A DNA stretch of 64,000 nucleotides from Anaerolineaceae bacterium (lineage in GTDB: Bacteria; Chloroflexota; Anaerolineae; Aggregatilineales; Phototrophicaceae): positions 34,488 through 98,487 of the forward strand of contig WGMX01000005.1 of NCBI GenBank assembly GCA_016124855.1, in the 5' to 3' direction. Under the pieces are notes generated by a model. It was given only the letters and a program-made list of their open reading frames with translations, was not told the origin of the DNA and ran no database searches. Below, one piece after another: positions 18,308 through 26,529 of the stretch. How positions within the stretch are numbered: position 1 is the stretch's first letter; each line of letters begins with the position of its first letter. A program made the translations under genes and the position numbers.

Positions 18308-18847
18308 TTACTGCTGCCGATCCATTTCCTCCAAAATTGAGTAAAGCAGTTCCAGCAGCACGTTCTTGACGCTCTCTTTGTCTTTCGCCACGCACGGCAG
18401 TAGCTTTACCCCTTCTTCGATACGCAGCGCGATTCGCAGATCATCAGCCGCCCATGCGTCCGGATGATCTTGCTTATTCGCCGCTACCACGTAGGGTGTC
18501 GGGGCATAAGCACGAAACGTTTCAAGGATGCTCTTGGCCTCGCGGAAGGTTTCCGGCTTGGCGCTGTCCACCATCACTACAAAACCCAGCATACCCTCTG
18601 CCAGAATTTCCCACATGAAGTCGAAGCGGCGCTGACCCGGTGTACCGAACAGATACAGTACCAGATCATCATCCACGGTGATACGACCAAAGTCCATCGC
18701 CACTGTGGTTGCCGACTTCACTTCTTTTTCTGCCGCCGAGGTAATCGCCTGATCGGTAGAAACCACTTCGATTTCGCTGATTGAACGAATAAACTCGGTT
18801 TTACCGGCGCTAAACGGGCCTGTGATAACCATCTTTACAGTTTGCAT
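18308..18847 (-). CDS. SRPRB/MglA-like small GTPase (COG2229 type)
   Basis: A 179-residue Ras-like GTPase. P-loop GPFSAGKT (10-17), switch-I Thr in SATTVAMD (about 45-52), a modified G3 FGTPGQ in place of DxxGQ (67-72), and base-recognition NKQD (124-127) are all visible. The G3 lacking Asp is typical of this bacterial group. Proteins of this group act with roadblock/LC7 or DUF4388 partners in polarity and signalling. Here the DUF4388 gene lies 59 bp upstream on the same strand, which supports a GTPase-regulator pair. No roadblock protein is encoded in the window. Confidence 0.88.
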   Translation of the reverse strand: MQTVKMVITGPFSAGKTEFIRSISEIEVVSTDQAITSAAEKEVKSATTVAMDFGRITVDDDLVLYLFGTPGQRRFDFMWEILAEGMLGFVVMVDSAKPETFREAKSILETFRAYAPTPYVVAANKQDHPDAWAADDLRIALRIEEGVKLLPCVAKDKESVKNVLLELLYSILEEMDRQQ

Positions 18848-18906
18848 AAGGTGCGCTCACTCTTCCCGGTATTGAAAGTCCATCATAGACTAGCGATTGC
18901 GAATTG

Positions 18907-19791
18907 TTAAATAGACCGAATTCTATCGATCAAACGGTTAACGACATCTGCCTTAACCTGCGGCTTCTGCGGTTGTGCGCGTCGGCGCTGCATCGTATTG
19001 GCAGGTTGTTCCATTCCCGGCGGCTTGACCAATTCAACCAAACCCGCCTGCTCCAATCCATAAACGACCCGCCGTATTTCGATTTCCGACATGTTGTTGG
19101 CGCGTGCAATCTGGCGGATCGAGTTCTTCGGGTTCACATACTGTACCACACGCCACTCGGCTACGCTCAGGTGAATCCCTTTTAACTTCTCGCGGGGATT
19201 ACCGGGGAAGCGCAGCGCAAAATCCAAATTCGGCAAATGCTGGTTGAGTTCTTCAACCTCTTTCATTCGCCGCGAGCCCTCGATGATAATATTTTCGAGG
19301 TCAATTGGAACTTGAATACGATCATTTGGCGGAACGACGTTATCATCAAACCGGAATGGCTCGGCGTTCCAGCTCATCATGCTGTAGATAACATCTTGCA
19401 TGTGCTGCTGGATACTCCCAACTATGTCATTTTGGGTGATGTAATTGGCATTCATCAGCAGCATCGCCAGCGCTTTATCGCTCTTGTCACGCGCTCGTTC
19501 ACGGATGACCCGTGCCTGTTCATCAGTCAGCTTCCCAACCTTGTTCAACACAGCGACAAGATTGCCTTCCTGACCTTTCATGGTGGCGAACACCAGCTTA
19601 CCACCCTTGAACGAAACTTGAGCACGTTCCGGTCCGGCTTCGATCCGTTCGCGCTTCGATCCGTTCACCTGTTCCATTTGTCCCGTCTTGTTCGCCTGAA
19701 AAACCGTCAGCGTGCCAGTTTTGCCCGCTAAGTTAATCAAGTTCAACAATTGGGTAACACTAAAATCCCGAAGTTCGCCTTTAAGCGGCAT
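18907..19791 (-). CDS. DUF4388 (PatA-N-like) regulator with C-terminal winged-helix-like region
   Basis: A 294-residue protein. The N-terminus MPLKGELRDFSVTQLLNLI followed by GKTGTLTV is the DUF4388 signature; a helical segment with MQDVIYSMMSWNAEPFRFDD closes the domain (about 125-150). Residues 205-265 (VAEWRVVQYVNPKNSIRQIA, YGLEQAGLVEL) resemble a winged helix, a common tail for this group. AGGGGG precedes the start. It leads the minus-strand operon with the GTPase and probably transmits or receives its signal. Pairing with the GTPase is supported by adjacency only. Confidence 0.85.
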   Translation of the reverse strand: MPLKGELRDFSVTQLLNLINLAGKTGTLTVFQANKTGQMEQVNGSKRERIEAGPERAQVSFKGGKLVFATMKGQEGNLVAVLNKVGKLTDEQARVIRERARDKSDKALAMLLMNANYITQNDIVGSIQQHMQDVIYSMMSWNAEPFRFDDNVVPPNDRIQVPIDLENIIIEGSRRMKEVEELNQHLPNLDFALRFPGNPREKLKGIHLSVAEWRVVQYVNPKNSIRQIARANNMSEIEIRRVVYGLEQAGLVELVKPPGMEQPANTMQRRRAQPQKPQVKADVVNRLIDRIRSI

Positions 19792-19978
19792 TTAGGCCCC
19801 CTCACAAAAGGTTCAATGCAAGGCCACACGATATTCTAATCATACAGGAAATCTAAATTTGGGTATAAACCGAACCTGAAAGTCATTATAGCTTGCGCCT
19901 ATAGTCGCGTCAACCAAACCTCGTGGGTGTACTATAATGCAGTTCATCGTCGTCCAATAGGCACGTTCAGGAGTGCTT

Positions 19979-21097
19979 ATGAAATCCCAATTCCGATTAA
20001 TAATAATCATAATCTTTGCCAATATCCTCTCAGGATGTATCGTCCCACTGGCACAAGATTTACAATCATTACCAACTGTACCCACTCATCTTACAACTGA
20101 AACCCCTGTAGCGAAAATTGAGACTGCAACACCAGCGGAGAATTTTCCTGCTGATGTGAATCCTTTAACCGGTTTAAAGGTCGCAGACCCTTCCATACTA
20201 GATCGGCGTCCACAGGTTGTTAAGATTTCGAATGCTCCTGTTCTTGTACGCCCACAGGCCGGAATTGGCGCGGCAGACATCGTTTTCGAACATTACGCCG
20301 AAGGTGGACTCACCCGCTTTTCCGCTATTTTCTACGGTCAAGCGCCAGATCGTGTCGGCTCGATTCGCAGCGCCCGCCTGATTGACACCGAACTTATCCC
20401 TATGTTCGGCGGTTTGCTCATTTTTTCTGGCGCGAGTACAGGTGTCGAAACCTTGCTCAACAATGCTGACTATGCCAACCGCCTGTTCAAAGGAGTGCTG
20501 TTCGGGCAGCCTTATTTCTGGCGTGACGAAACCATCGAAGTGCCGCACAACATGTTTATGAATCCCAATGCCGTCTGGAAAAAAGCCTCGGAGGAAGGCA
20601 TTAACCAGCGCCCTGACCTTCGCGGTTTATCCTTTGATCCAAATATCCCCGGCAGCAATACAGCCGTCGTCAATAAGATTGATATTCGTTACCGCGCCAC
20701 CCGCGTCATCTGGAAATATGATCCTGCACTCGGGCTTTACCGCCGCAGCGCCGATGGTCAAGGCCATTTCGATGCCAACACGATGGAACAAATTACGGCT
20801 GCCAATGTGGTCGTCATTTTTGCCGACCACCAATTCACCGATATTGTCGAAAGTGAATTTCAGGGTGCGAAAAGTTATAGCATTCAAATCAACCTCATGG
20901 GCCAAGGCGATGCAATACTCTTCCGCGATGATCAGGAATATAAAGGGAAATGGGTACGTGACGACAAGAACACCATCATCGGTCTACGTACCGCCAATGG
21001 GGATATTCTCCCGCTCAAACCCGGTCAGACATGGTTTCAAGTGGTTCAACTGCCCGACCAGCAAAATCCACAGGAAGAATGGGTTAAAGTGGAGTAA
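19979..21097 (+). CDS. DUF3048 lipoprotein (YerB-like)
   Basis: A membrane-anchored extracytoplasmic protein of unknown function. The N-terminus is a lipoprotein signal with lipobox LSGC. The DUF3048 N-domain shows NPLTGLKV, DRRPQVVKISN, VRPQAGIGAADIVFE and DRVGSIRSARLID; the C-domain ends with the typical LKPGQTWFQVV. ATG 19979 with CAGGAG at good spacing is preferred over GTG 19973. Length is normal. It is transcribed divergently from the DUF4388 operon; the 187-bp gap between them holds a TATAAT at about 19932. Confidence 0.88.
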   Translation: MKSQFRLIIIIIFANILSGCIVPLAQDLQSLPTVPTHLTTETPVAKIETATPAENFPADVNPLTGLKVADPSILDRRPQVVKISNAPVLVRPQAGIGAADIVFEHYAEGGLTRFSAIFYGQAPDRVGSIRSARLIDTELIPMFGGLLIFSGASTGVETLLNNADYANRLFKGVLFGQPYFWRDETIEVPHNMFMNPNAVWKKASEEGINQRPDLRGLSFDPNIPGSNTAVVNKIDIRYRATRVIWKYDPALGLYRRSADGQGHFDANTMEQITAANVVVIFADHQFTDIVESEFQGAKSYSIQINLMGQGDAILFRDDQEYKGKWVRDDKNTIIGLRTANGDILPLKPGQTWFQVVQLPDQQNPQEEWVKVE

Positions 21098-21203
21098 ACA
21101 CAAAGGTTTAGACGCTTGCCTATTTTTGGACAAATCTTTATTTGCTACAAAATGGGAACTGTACTACAGTGTTAAAAGCGTTTAATTTAGAAAGGCTTGT
21201 GCC

Positions 21204-21710
21204 ATGAACGATCTACTTAAACAACTTGATACTTTATTAAAACCTATCAATGATGCAATGAGGAATGTCGCTCCAGCTCAGTTAATCCGTTATGTCGCCA
21301 TCTATATGTTGATCTCTGGGGTCATCAATCTATGCGGCAGTGTCGCCCTCATTACTGCGGGAGCATTAGGCGGAGCAGCAACCGCTTTGGGCAGTGTCGC
21401 AGGTACAACTGCCGAAGGTCAGCAAGCAGTCGCAGCTTTAGGTACAGTCAGCGGCCTCGCTCTCGTTTCGGGCATACTATACTTTATCGCTGCCCCGGCC
21501 TTGATTGTCGTCGCCCTTGGTCTTTTCCGCCGGATGGGTTGGTCACGGATGGGTGCAGTTGTTGTATTAGCTGCCAGTGCCATCTTATCCCTCATTGGCT
21601 TGGTTGGTGGTGGTGGCATTCTGAACCTCATCTGGATACTAGCCGGCCTTTACGTCGCCTACTTCTTCTACACGGACGCCGGTATCAAACGCGAATTTGG
21701 TCAAGCCTAA
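21204..21710 (+). CDS. Small membrane protein of unknown function
   Basis: 168 residues with four hydrophobic segments (about 28-58, 80-108, 117-135, 140-158), Ala/Gly-rich, and a short amphipathic N-terminus. AGAAAGG precedes the ATG. No family is recognised; the pattern is like small DUF-type integral membrane proteins. It is monocistronic with its own terminator. Confidence 0.75.
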   Translation: MNDLLKQLDTLLKPINDAMRNVAPAQLIRYVAIYMLISGVINLCGSVALITAGALGGAATALGSVAGTTAEGQQAVAALGTVSGLALVSGILYFIAAPALIVVALGLFRRMGWSRMGAVVVLAASAILSLIGLVGGGGILNLIWILAGLYVAYFFYTDAGIKREFGQA

Positions 21711-21733
21711 AAAAATATACTTTATCCAAAACC

Positions 21734-21772
21734 AAAAGGCGCGGTCATCTTGTCGATACAGCGCCTTTTTTA
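21734..21772 (+). terminator. Terminator
   Basis: AAAAGGCGC and GCGCCTTTT form a 9-bp stem around 18 nt, with the T run running from the second arm. Confidence 0.75.
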
Positions 21773-21802
21773 TTCCCGCGTATAATATATCAAAAATAAA
21801 AT

Positions 21803-23152
21803 ATGGGTACTGCTATGACCACCCTCAGCCTTAGGCATTTGCAGCGTATCTTAAGAGAACAGGGCCCCGCAGGTTCTATTTCCATATCCGCTGAGATTGG
21901 TGCATCGGGCGTTGGCGAAATGCGTGTCCCTTTCATCATGCGTGTTTTCTATCTGATGAAACCCGAAGATATACATGCCCTGCTGGTGCAGCATAATGAC
22001 GAAGCCGGAAAAGTAGAACTGATCGCCCGTATTGCCCGCACAACCTTTGGCAATGGCATTCTCTTTAGCAACGGAGCAATGTGGAAACGCCAGCGCAAAT
22101 TGATGCAGCCTGTTTTTCATCATGCTCACGTCAAAGCCTACGGCGAACGCATGGTCAATATTGCCAAACAACACATCGCTCAGTGGAAACCCAATAACGT
22201 TCTCGATCTCGCCAACGAAATGCACGCCATAACCTTACGAATTGTGGTCGACACACTCTTTTCGGGGGATGCAACCGGCGAGATTGATGAAATCCGCGAA
22301 GCCATTCATGATATTGGCGCGGGCTTCTCGGCGCAGGCGCAATCGGTTTTTCTGGCACTCATGCCGGATTGGTTTCCTGCCCCCGCTTTACGACAGAAAA
22401 ATCGCGGTGCGAAGAAATTCAATCGTATCCTTGAGCGCCTTATTGCTGAACGACGCAAATTAGGAGAAGCCAACAGTCCACAAGATTTGCTCACATCACT
22501 TATGTTCACCAAAGACTCCGATACAGGTGAAACGATGAGCAATGAACAACTACGAGGCGAACTGTTGACCCTGTATGTCGCGGGACATGAAACGACAGCC
22601 AACTTATTAGCATGGTCACTTCACTTTATATCAAAATACCCTGAAGTCGCGCAAAAACTCTTGGTCGAGGTCGATCTCTTAGAAGGCAAACCACCAACCA
22701 CTGAAGATTTGGCGCGTTTGCCTTACAGCAAAATGATCCTCCAAGAAACCTTACGGATGCGCCCTCCAGTATGGTTTATGCAGCGTCAATCCGCAGTACC
22801 CTTGACCATCAATGGGCGCAGCTATCCCAAGAACGCCATGTTCTTTATCTTGGTCTATGCCAACCACCATAACCCTGCCGTCTTTACTGAACCGAATATC
22901 TTCAGGCCGGAGCGATGGGCAAACGATGCCGAAAAAAATCTACCCAAAGGTGCTTATACGCCTTTTTCAACCGGCGCACGGATTTGTATTGGCAACGGTT
23001 TCGCCATGATGGAGGCCCAACTGCTGCTAACCCTCATCATGCAGCGATTTCAAATCACACTCTTAGATGAGGCTCAGATTCCCAAAGGCACACCCATTAC
23101 CTTGAGCTTCGCTAAACCTGTACGAATGCAAATTTCGCCTATCAATGCCTAA
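21803..23152 (+). CDS. Cytochrome P450
   Basis: Heme-thiolate monooxygenase of 449 residues, soluble. Complete P450 hallmarks: I-helix AGHETT (260-265), K-helix ETLR (315-318), FRPERW (368-372) and heme loop FSTGARICIG with Cys395. No fused reductase and no ferredoxin gene nearby, so redox partners are encoded elsewhere. ATG 21803 is used; ATG 21815 is possible. A TATAAT lies only 17 bp upstream of the start, so a very short leader is possible. The substrate is unknown; the sequence style resembles bacterial fatty-acid or terpene hydroxylases, but this is a weak guess. Confidence 0.9.
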   Translation: MGTAMTTLSLRHLQRILREQGPAGSISISAEIGASGVGEMRVPFIMRVFYLMKPEDIHALLVQHNDEAGKVELIARIARTTFGNGILFSNGAMWKRQRKLMQPVFHHAHVKAYGERMVNIAKQHIAQWKPNNVLDLANEMHAITLRIVVDTLFSGDATGEIDEIREAIHDIGAGFSAQAQSVFLALMPDWFPAPALRQKNRGAKKFNRILERLIAERRKLGEANSPQDLLTSLMFTKDSDTGETMSNEQLRGELLTLYVAGHETTANLLAWSLHFISKYPEVAQKLLVEVDLLEGKPPTTEDLARLPYSKMILQETLRMRPPVWFMQRQSAVPLTINGRSYPKNAMFFILVYANHHNPAVFTEPNIFRPERWANDAEKNLPKGAYTPFSTGARICIGNGFAMMEAQLLLTLIMQRFQITLLDEAQIPKGTPITLSFAKPVRMQISPINA

Positions 23153-23159
23153 TCTGATT

Positions 23160-23186
23160 TTGTCACTTTGTATTCCGATTTATAAT
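23160..23186 (+). promoter_or_regulatory. Candidate sigma-70 promoter of the OsmC-like gene
   Basis: TTGTCA and TATAAT separated by 15 bp, with the -10 box 33 bp upstream of the ATG. The short spacer lowers confidence. Confidence 0.45.
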
Positions 23187-23218
23187 GCAAAACACATCGT
23201 CTATAGAGGAACACGTTG

Positions 23219-23641
23219 ATGACTAACTTCACCGCACGCATTCAAAATGCCGAAAATCAACATCAGGTTACACTGACAACAGGTAACCATGAGCATTCCA
23301 TTGTCATTCCACCAAAATCAACTGGATTTGGTTCAAGCATGAACGGCGGTGAAGCCATACTTCTAGCTCTAGCAACCTGTTATTGCAACGATATTTATCG
23401 TGAGGCCAAAAAGCTAGGCATCGCCGTTCGGAATGTAACCGTTGACGTCAACGCCGATCAAGACGGACAAGATGGTCACGTGATGGAAAACATTGTTTAT
23501 AACGTCACTGTTGATGCTGATGCGCCACAGGAACAAATCGAAAACCTGATCAAACACACCGATACCGTAGCCGAAATTCAAAACACGCTGCGTCAGGGAG
23601 CAGCTGTCAAACTCGGCACGATCACAGCCAAATCAAGTTAA
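23219..23641 (+). CDS. OsmC/Ohr-family protein
   Basis: A 140-residue OsmC-fold protein, a family that reduces organic peroxides with paired cysteines. The segment GGEAILLALATCYCNDIYREA carries two Cys at C-x-C spacing; canonical OsmC/Ohr proteins have one Cys here and another in a separate helix, and no second distant Cys is visible, so peroxidase activity is uncertain. ATG 23219 with GAGGA is preferred to TTG 23216. Its stop overlaps the convergent FGE-fold gene's stop by four bases. Confidence 0.82.
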   Translation: MTNFTARIQNAENQHQVTLTTGNHEHSIVIPPKSTGFGSSMNGGEAILLALATCYCNDIYREAKKLGIAVRNVTVDVNADQDGQDGHVMENIVYNVTVDADAPQEQIENLIKHTDTVAEIQNTLRQGAAVKLGTITAKSS

Positions 23642-24528
23642 TCATCAATCACCGTCACAATCCGAAATCCGATGTGATAATCTTGGTAGGTCGGCGGGTC
23701 TTCAAAGTGCTTATAGGCCGACCGTGCCACATAAGCATTGCTGCCCCACCAGCCGCCTTTTTCGACCTTCTTGGTTCCAGTTTCAGCACCCGTTGGATCA
23801 TCTTTCGGACTATTTTTATAATATTGGCTGCTCAACCAATCCTGTACCCATTCCATCGCGTTGCCAGCCATATCATAAGCCCCGACCCAACTCACGCCAT
23901 CAGCATATGAACCCACCGCTGTTAAACCTTTGCTATCGAGCACATTTGCCTTTGCTGCATCCCATTCATCGCCCCATGGGAAAATATGTGATTCGGTTCC
24001 ACGTGCTGCAAATTCCCACTGCGCTTCGGTGGGTAAACTTCCGCCGCGCCAAGCCGCATAAGCCTGCGCCCCATACCACGTCACACAGGTTCGCGGATGA
24101 TCCGGTTCATTATCTTCACAGGCCACAGGCAGCTTATTCACATCCTGCTTCTCCAGCCACGCCGCCCCTTCCTTCGACCAATATTCTGCGGTCGTATACC
24201 CGCCATCTTTAACAAACGCATCAAATGCCGCATTTGTCACTTCATATTGGTCTATCCAATAGCCTTTCGTCAGGCAGACTTCATGCTGCGGCTTTTCATA
24301 GATGGCCGTAGCTTTTACCCACGCTGGCGGATTTAACGCCTGCGCGGCCTCAATCTGTTCATCGCTGCTGCCCATCATGAAGCATCCGGCAGGCACATAA
24401 ACTTGCGAAATTCCCTTGTCATCCGTCCGGGTATCACCTGCCTTTGGTTCGGGGGTCGTCTCTTGTGCCAAGGCTGTACCACCAATCAAAAATAACAGAC
24501 CGAGTAAAAATACTATTTTAGCGATCAT
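23638..24528 (-). CDS. Secreted FGE/SUMF1-fold protein lacking the catalytic cysteines
   Basis: An exported protein with a signal peptide ending near GTALAQ (ATG 24528 with GAGGA; ORF track starts six codons earlier). The FGE-sulfatase domain is clear: YVPAGCFMMGS, WIDQYEVTNAAF, PRTCVTWYGAQAYAAWRGG, LPTEAQWEFAARG, WGDEWD, YDMAGNAMEWVQDW and GGWWGSNAYVARSA. The final region, where true formylglycine-generating enzymes carry their catalytic Cys pair, has none. It is therefore likely one of the many FGE-fold proteins with binding or other roles. The 297-residue length is normal. Confidence 0.88.
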   Translation of the reverse strand: MIAKIVFLLGLLFLIGGTALAQETTPEPKAGDTRTDDKGISQVYVPAGCFMMGSSDEQIEAAQALNPPAWVKATAIYEKPQHEVCLTKGYWIDQYEVTNAAFDAFVKDGGYTTAEYWSKEGAAWLEKQDVNKLPVACEDNEPDHPRTCVTWYGAQAYAAWRGGSLPTEAQWEFAARGTESHIFPWGDEWDAAKANVLDSKGLTAVGSYADGVSWVGAYDMAGNAMEWVQDWLSSQYYKNSPKDDPTGAETGTKKVEKGGWWGSNAYVARSAYKHFEDPPTYQDYHIGFRIVTVIDD

Positions 24529-24592
24529 CTTTTCCTCACAGGTCATACGAATGTTGCTAAATTACCCACAACTTGCGTATTTTGTTCACTAT

Positions 24593-24671
24593 TCTCTTTG
24601 CGTCCTTGCGACTTAGCGCCCTTGCGTTAAATTCTTCTCGGTGTCTCTGGGTCTTTGAGTCTCGGTGTTAA
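24593..24671 (+). repeat. Repeat family A, double copy (CTTTGCGTC...GTTAAA)
   Basis: Two consecutive units, CTTTGCGTCCTTGCGACTTAG and CGGTGTCTCTGGGTCTTTGAG, each ending in GTTAAA. It fills most of the 229-bp gap before the zinc-ribbon protein gene. Confidence 0.6.
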
Positions 24672-24757
24672 AATCTTGGCGATTTAATCCTACTTGGGGC
24701 TATAATCAACTCTATTCCATAATATCGATCATCAAGCGATTTCAAGGTGAGTCCAGC

Positions 24758-25924
24758 ATGTCGTTTCAAGCAGTCGAACAAGGCATAGGCGCCATTCAAG
24801 CAGGCAACCGTGATGAAGGTGTTCGGCTGCTCAAAATTGCCCTCAAAAATCCTGAATTGGCTGGCGCGCTGCGAGCTGTAGCCAACTTGTGGCTAGGCGA
24901 AGTGAGCACCGATAATAATGAAAAACGTAATTATTATAAGGAGGCGCTCGCTGCCGATCCGGCGAATGAGGCGGTCAGGCAGCGCGTAGAAACCTTCCTC
25001 GCACAAAGTTTTATGCCGCCCGCTGCCAGTACACAAACCTCCGCCCAGACAGCGCCGCCCATGCCTAACAGCCTGCCCGGTGTTTCGAACGTCCCTAACC
25101 CTTATCAACCCATCCAGCCGACTCTGCCCAAAACAGGAAACCTCAACCCGAATTTTTCGCAGCCCAATGCATCCGTCGTCGCCATCACAGGTGGCGCGAA
25201 CGGCCCTGCCTCGGCCTTCTTCGTCGCGCGGGAAGGCTTACTCGCAACGACCCGTTATGCCGTCGGCGGAGTAGATCAAGTCACGGTCGAACTGCCCAAT
25301 CGCAAAGCGCAAGGATACGTCCTACGCTCTTATCCTGAACTCGATTTAGCGTTTATTTATGTCGAACAAACGACCGGCGAACTTATCCCACCAAGTCCCA
25401 TTGCCAACGTAGTTGATGACACGCGCTTAACCATCATTTGTGCCAATGGAAACGTCTTACAAGGCAAACGCCGTGCGACAAAGCGCCTTGTCGCGCCTCA
25501 GTGGTTTCCAACTGACATTGTTGATTTACCGGATGCCGGTGGCGCGCCGATCTTGGACGAAAACCGCTACCTCATTGGCATGATCACCCGTAACACCGCC
25601 AGCACATCAGCCTATATTTATGGACTGCACATCAACACCATCCGCACACAGGTCGATTTGTTTCGCCAAGAAACCACTGAAGGCACGAAAGCCTACTGCC
25701 GCCATTGTGGCTATTACAGCCGTGCCTTAGCAGCGGGCGGTTACTACTGCGAACGGTGTGGCGGCTTGCATCCCCAAGCAGAAGGTTTAGTGCGCTTTCC
25801 GCAGCCACAGACCCAGATTTTCTATTACGAACATAACGGAATGACCTGCCCGAATTGTAATGCCAACGTCGGTTTCCATCGCGGCAATTGTTTACGCTGT
25901 GGTCAACCCGCCAGCCGCACCTAA
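24758..25924 (+). CDS. Trypsin-fold pseudoprotease with zinc ribbons
   Basis: A 388-residue cytosolic-looking protein. Met 24758 (MSFQAVEQ) with an AAGGTG-type site is preferred; the track starts 31 codons earlier. Residues about 1-85 form a short TPR-like helical region, then a Pro/Thr/Gln-rich linker, then a trypsin-2-like barrel: ASAFFVAREGLLATTRYAVGG where the His of TNxHVV is Tyr, ELDLAFIYVE keeping the Asp, and DAGGAPILDENRYLIGM where Ser of GNSGGP is Gly. The C-terminus has two zinc ribbons (CRHCG...CERCG, CPNCN...CLRCG). It should not cleave peptides and may be a binding scaffold. YbjN gene follows at 77 bp. Confidence 0.72.
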   Translation: MSFQAVEQGIGAIQAGNRDEGVRLLKIALKNPELAGALRAVANLWLGEVSTDNNEKRNYYKEALAADPANEAVRQRVETFLAQSFMPPAASTQTSAQTAPPMPNSLPGVSNVPNPYQPIQPTLPKTGNLNPNFSQPNASVVAITGGANGPASAFFVAREGLLATTRYAVGGVDQVTVELPNRKAQGYVLRSYPELDLAFIYVEQTTGELIPPSPIANVVDDTRLTIICANGNVLQGKRRATKRLVAPQWFPTDIVDLPDAGGAPILDENRYLIGMITRNTASTSAYIYGLHINTIRTQVDLFRQETTEGTKAYCRHCGYYSRALAAGGYYCERCGGLHPQAEGLVRFPQPQTQIFYYEHNGMTCPNCNANVGFHRGNCLRCGQPASRT

Positions 25925-25953
25925 TATGTGTCAACGGGTCTTTGTTTTAGTTG

Positions 25954-25999
25954 AAGACTGGCGACTGATGACTGACGACTATAAACTAAGGACTATAAA
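25954..25999 (+). repeat. Repeat family B, copy 1 (GACTGA/GACTATAAAC repeats)
   Basis: GACTGGCGACTGATGACTGACGACTATAAACTAAGGACTATAAAC, a string of GACT units directly abutting the YbjN start codon; its AAGGA is the apparent ribosome site. Confidence 0.6.
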
Positions 26000-26000
26000 C

Positions 26001-26468
26001 ATGCTCAACTTTAGAGGCCGTAACCGTGCCACCAGCGAAGTCGCGCTTGAATCCTATGCCGCGACCATCGAACAAATCTTAGCCAGCGTCGGGGTTGACC
26101 CCGTCAAAGCGCGGATGCGCACCGAAACCGGATTCGGTTGGAGCTTTCAGCGCAATTCAGCCGTTATTGAAATTTTTGTCTCGCAGCAAGATGGAGTCGG
26201 TTACTTTCAAGTGCTGTCACCGATTATTCACCTGCCGATTAACGCCCTGCTGCCATTGTATCGCCGCCTGTTAGAACTCAACCTGCAACTGACCAACGCC
26301 GCACTCGGAGTCTATCTCGATGTCGTTTATGTCTTTAGTGAACGCCCCTTAGAGGGCATGGACGGCAACGAAGCCAACACCATCATCAACCTCGTCGCCA
26401 GCTACGCTGATGACCTCGATGACAAGCTCGTGGCAGAGTTTGGCGGTCGCCTCTATTCGAAAGTGTAG
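26001..26468 (+). CDS. YbjN-domain (type III secretion chaperone-like) protein
   Basis: A 155-residue alpha/beta protein with the YbjN pattern: LESYAATIEQILASVGVDP, a strand pair ending IEIFVSQ, FQVLSPIIHLPI, LYRRLLELNLQLTNAALGV and VYVFSERPLEGMD. ATG 26001 is preferred; the track's longer ORF runs back through the previous gene. Its ribosome site AAGGA belongs to repeat copy B1. Such proteins are chaperone-like and of unclear role. It is convergent with the Ser/Thr kinase gene, separated by a strong terminator. Confidence 0.82.
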   Translation: MLNFRGRNRATSEVALESYAATIEQILASVGVDPVKARMRTETGFGWSFQRNSAVIEIFVSQQDGVGYFQVLSPIIHLPINALLPLYRRLLELNLQLTNAALGVYLDVVYVFSERPLEGMDGNEANTIINLVASYADDLDDKLVAEFGGRLYSKV

Positions 26469-26493
26469 GGGTTTACAGCTGTAAACCCTTTTT
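26469..26493. terminator. Strong bidirectional terminator
   Basis: GGGTTTACAG and CTGTAAACCC form a perfect 20-bp palindrome followed by TTTTT, between the convergent YbjN and kinase genes. Confidence 0.85.
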
Positions 26494-26496
26494 GCT

Positions 26497-26520
26497 TGCT
26501 TAGTGCCTTTGTGTTAAGTG
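26497..26520 (+). repeat. Repeat family A, short copy
   Basis: GCTTAGTGCCTTTGTGTTAAGTG, between the terminator and the kinase stop. Confidence 0.5.
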
Positions 26521-26529
26521 TGATGTTGA

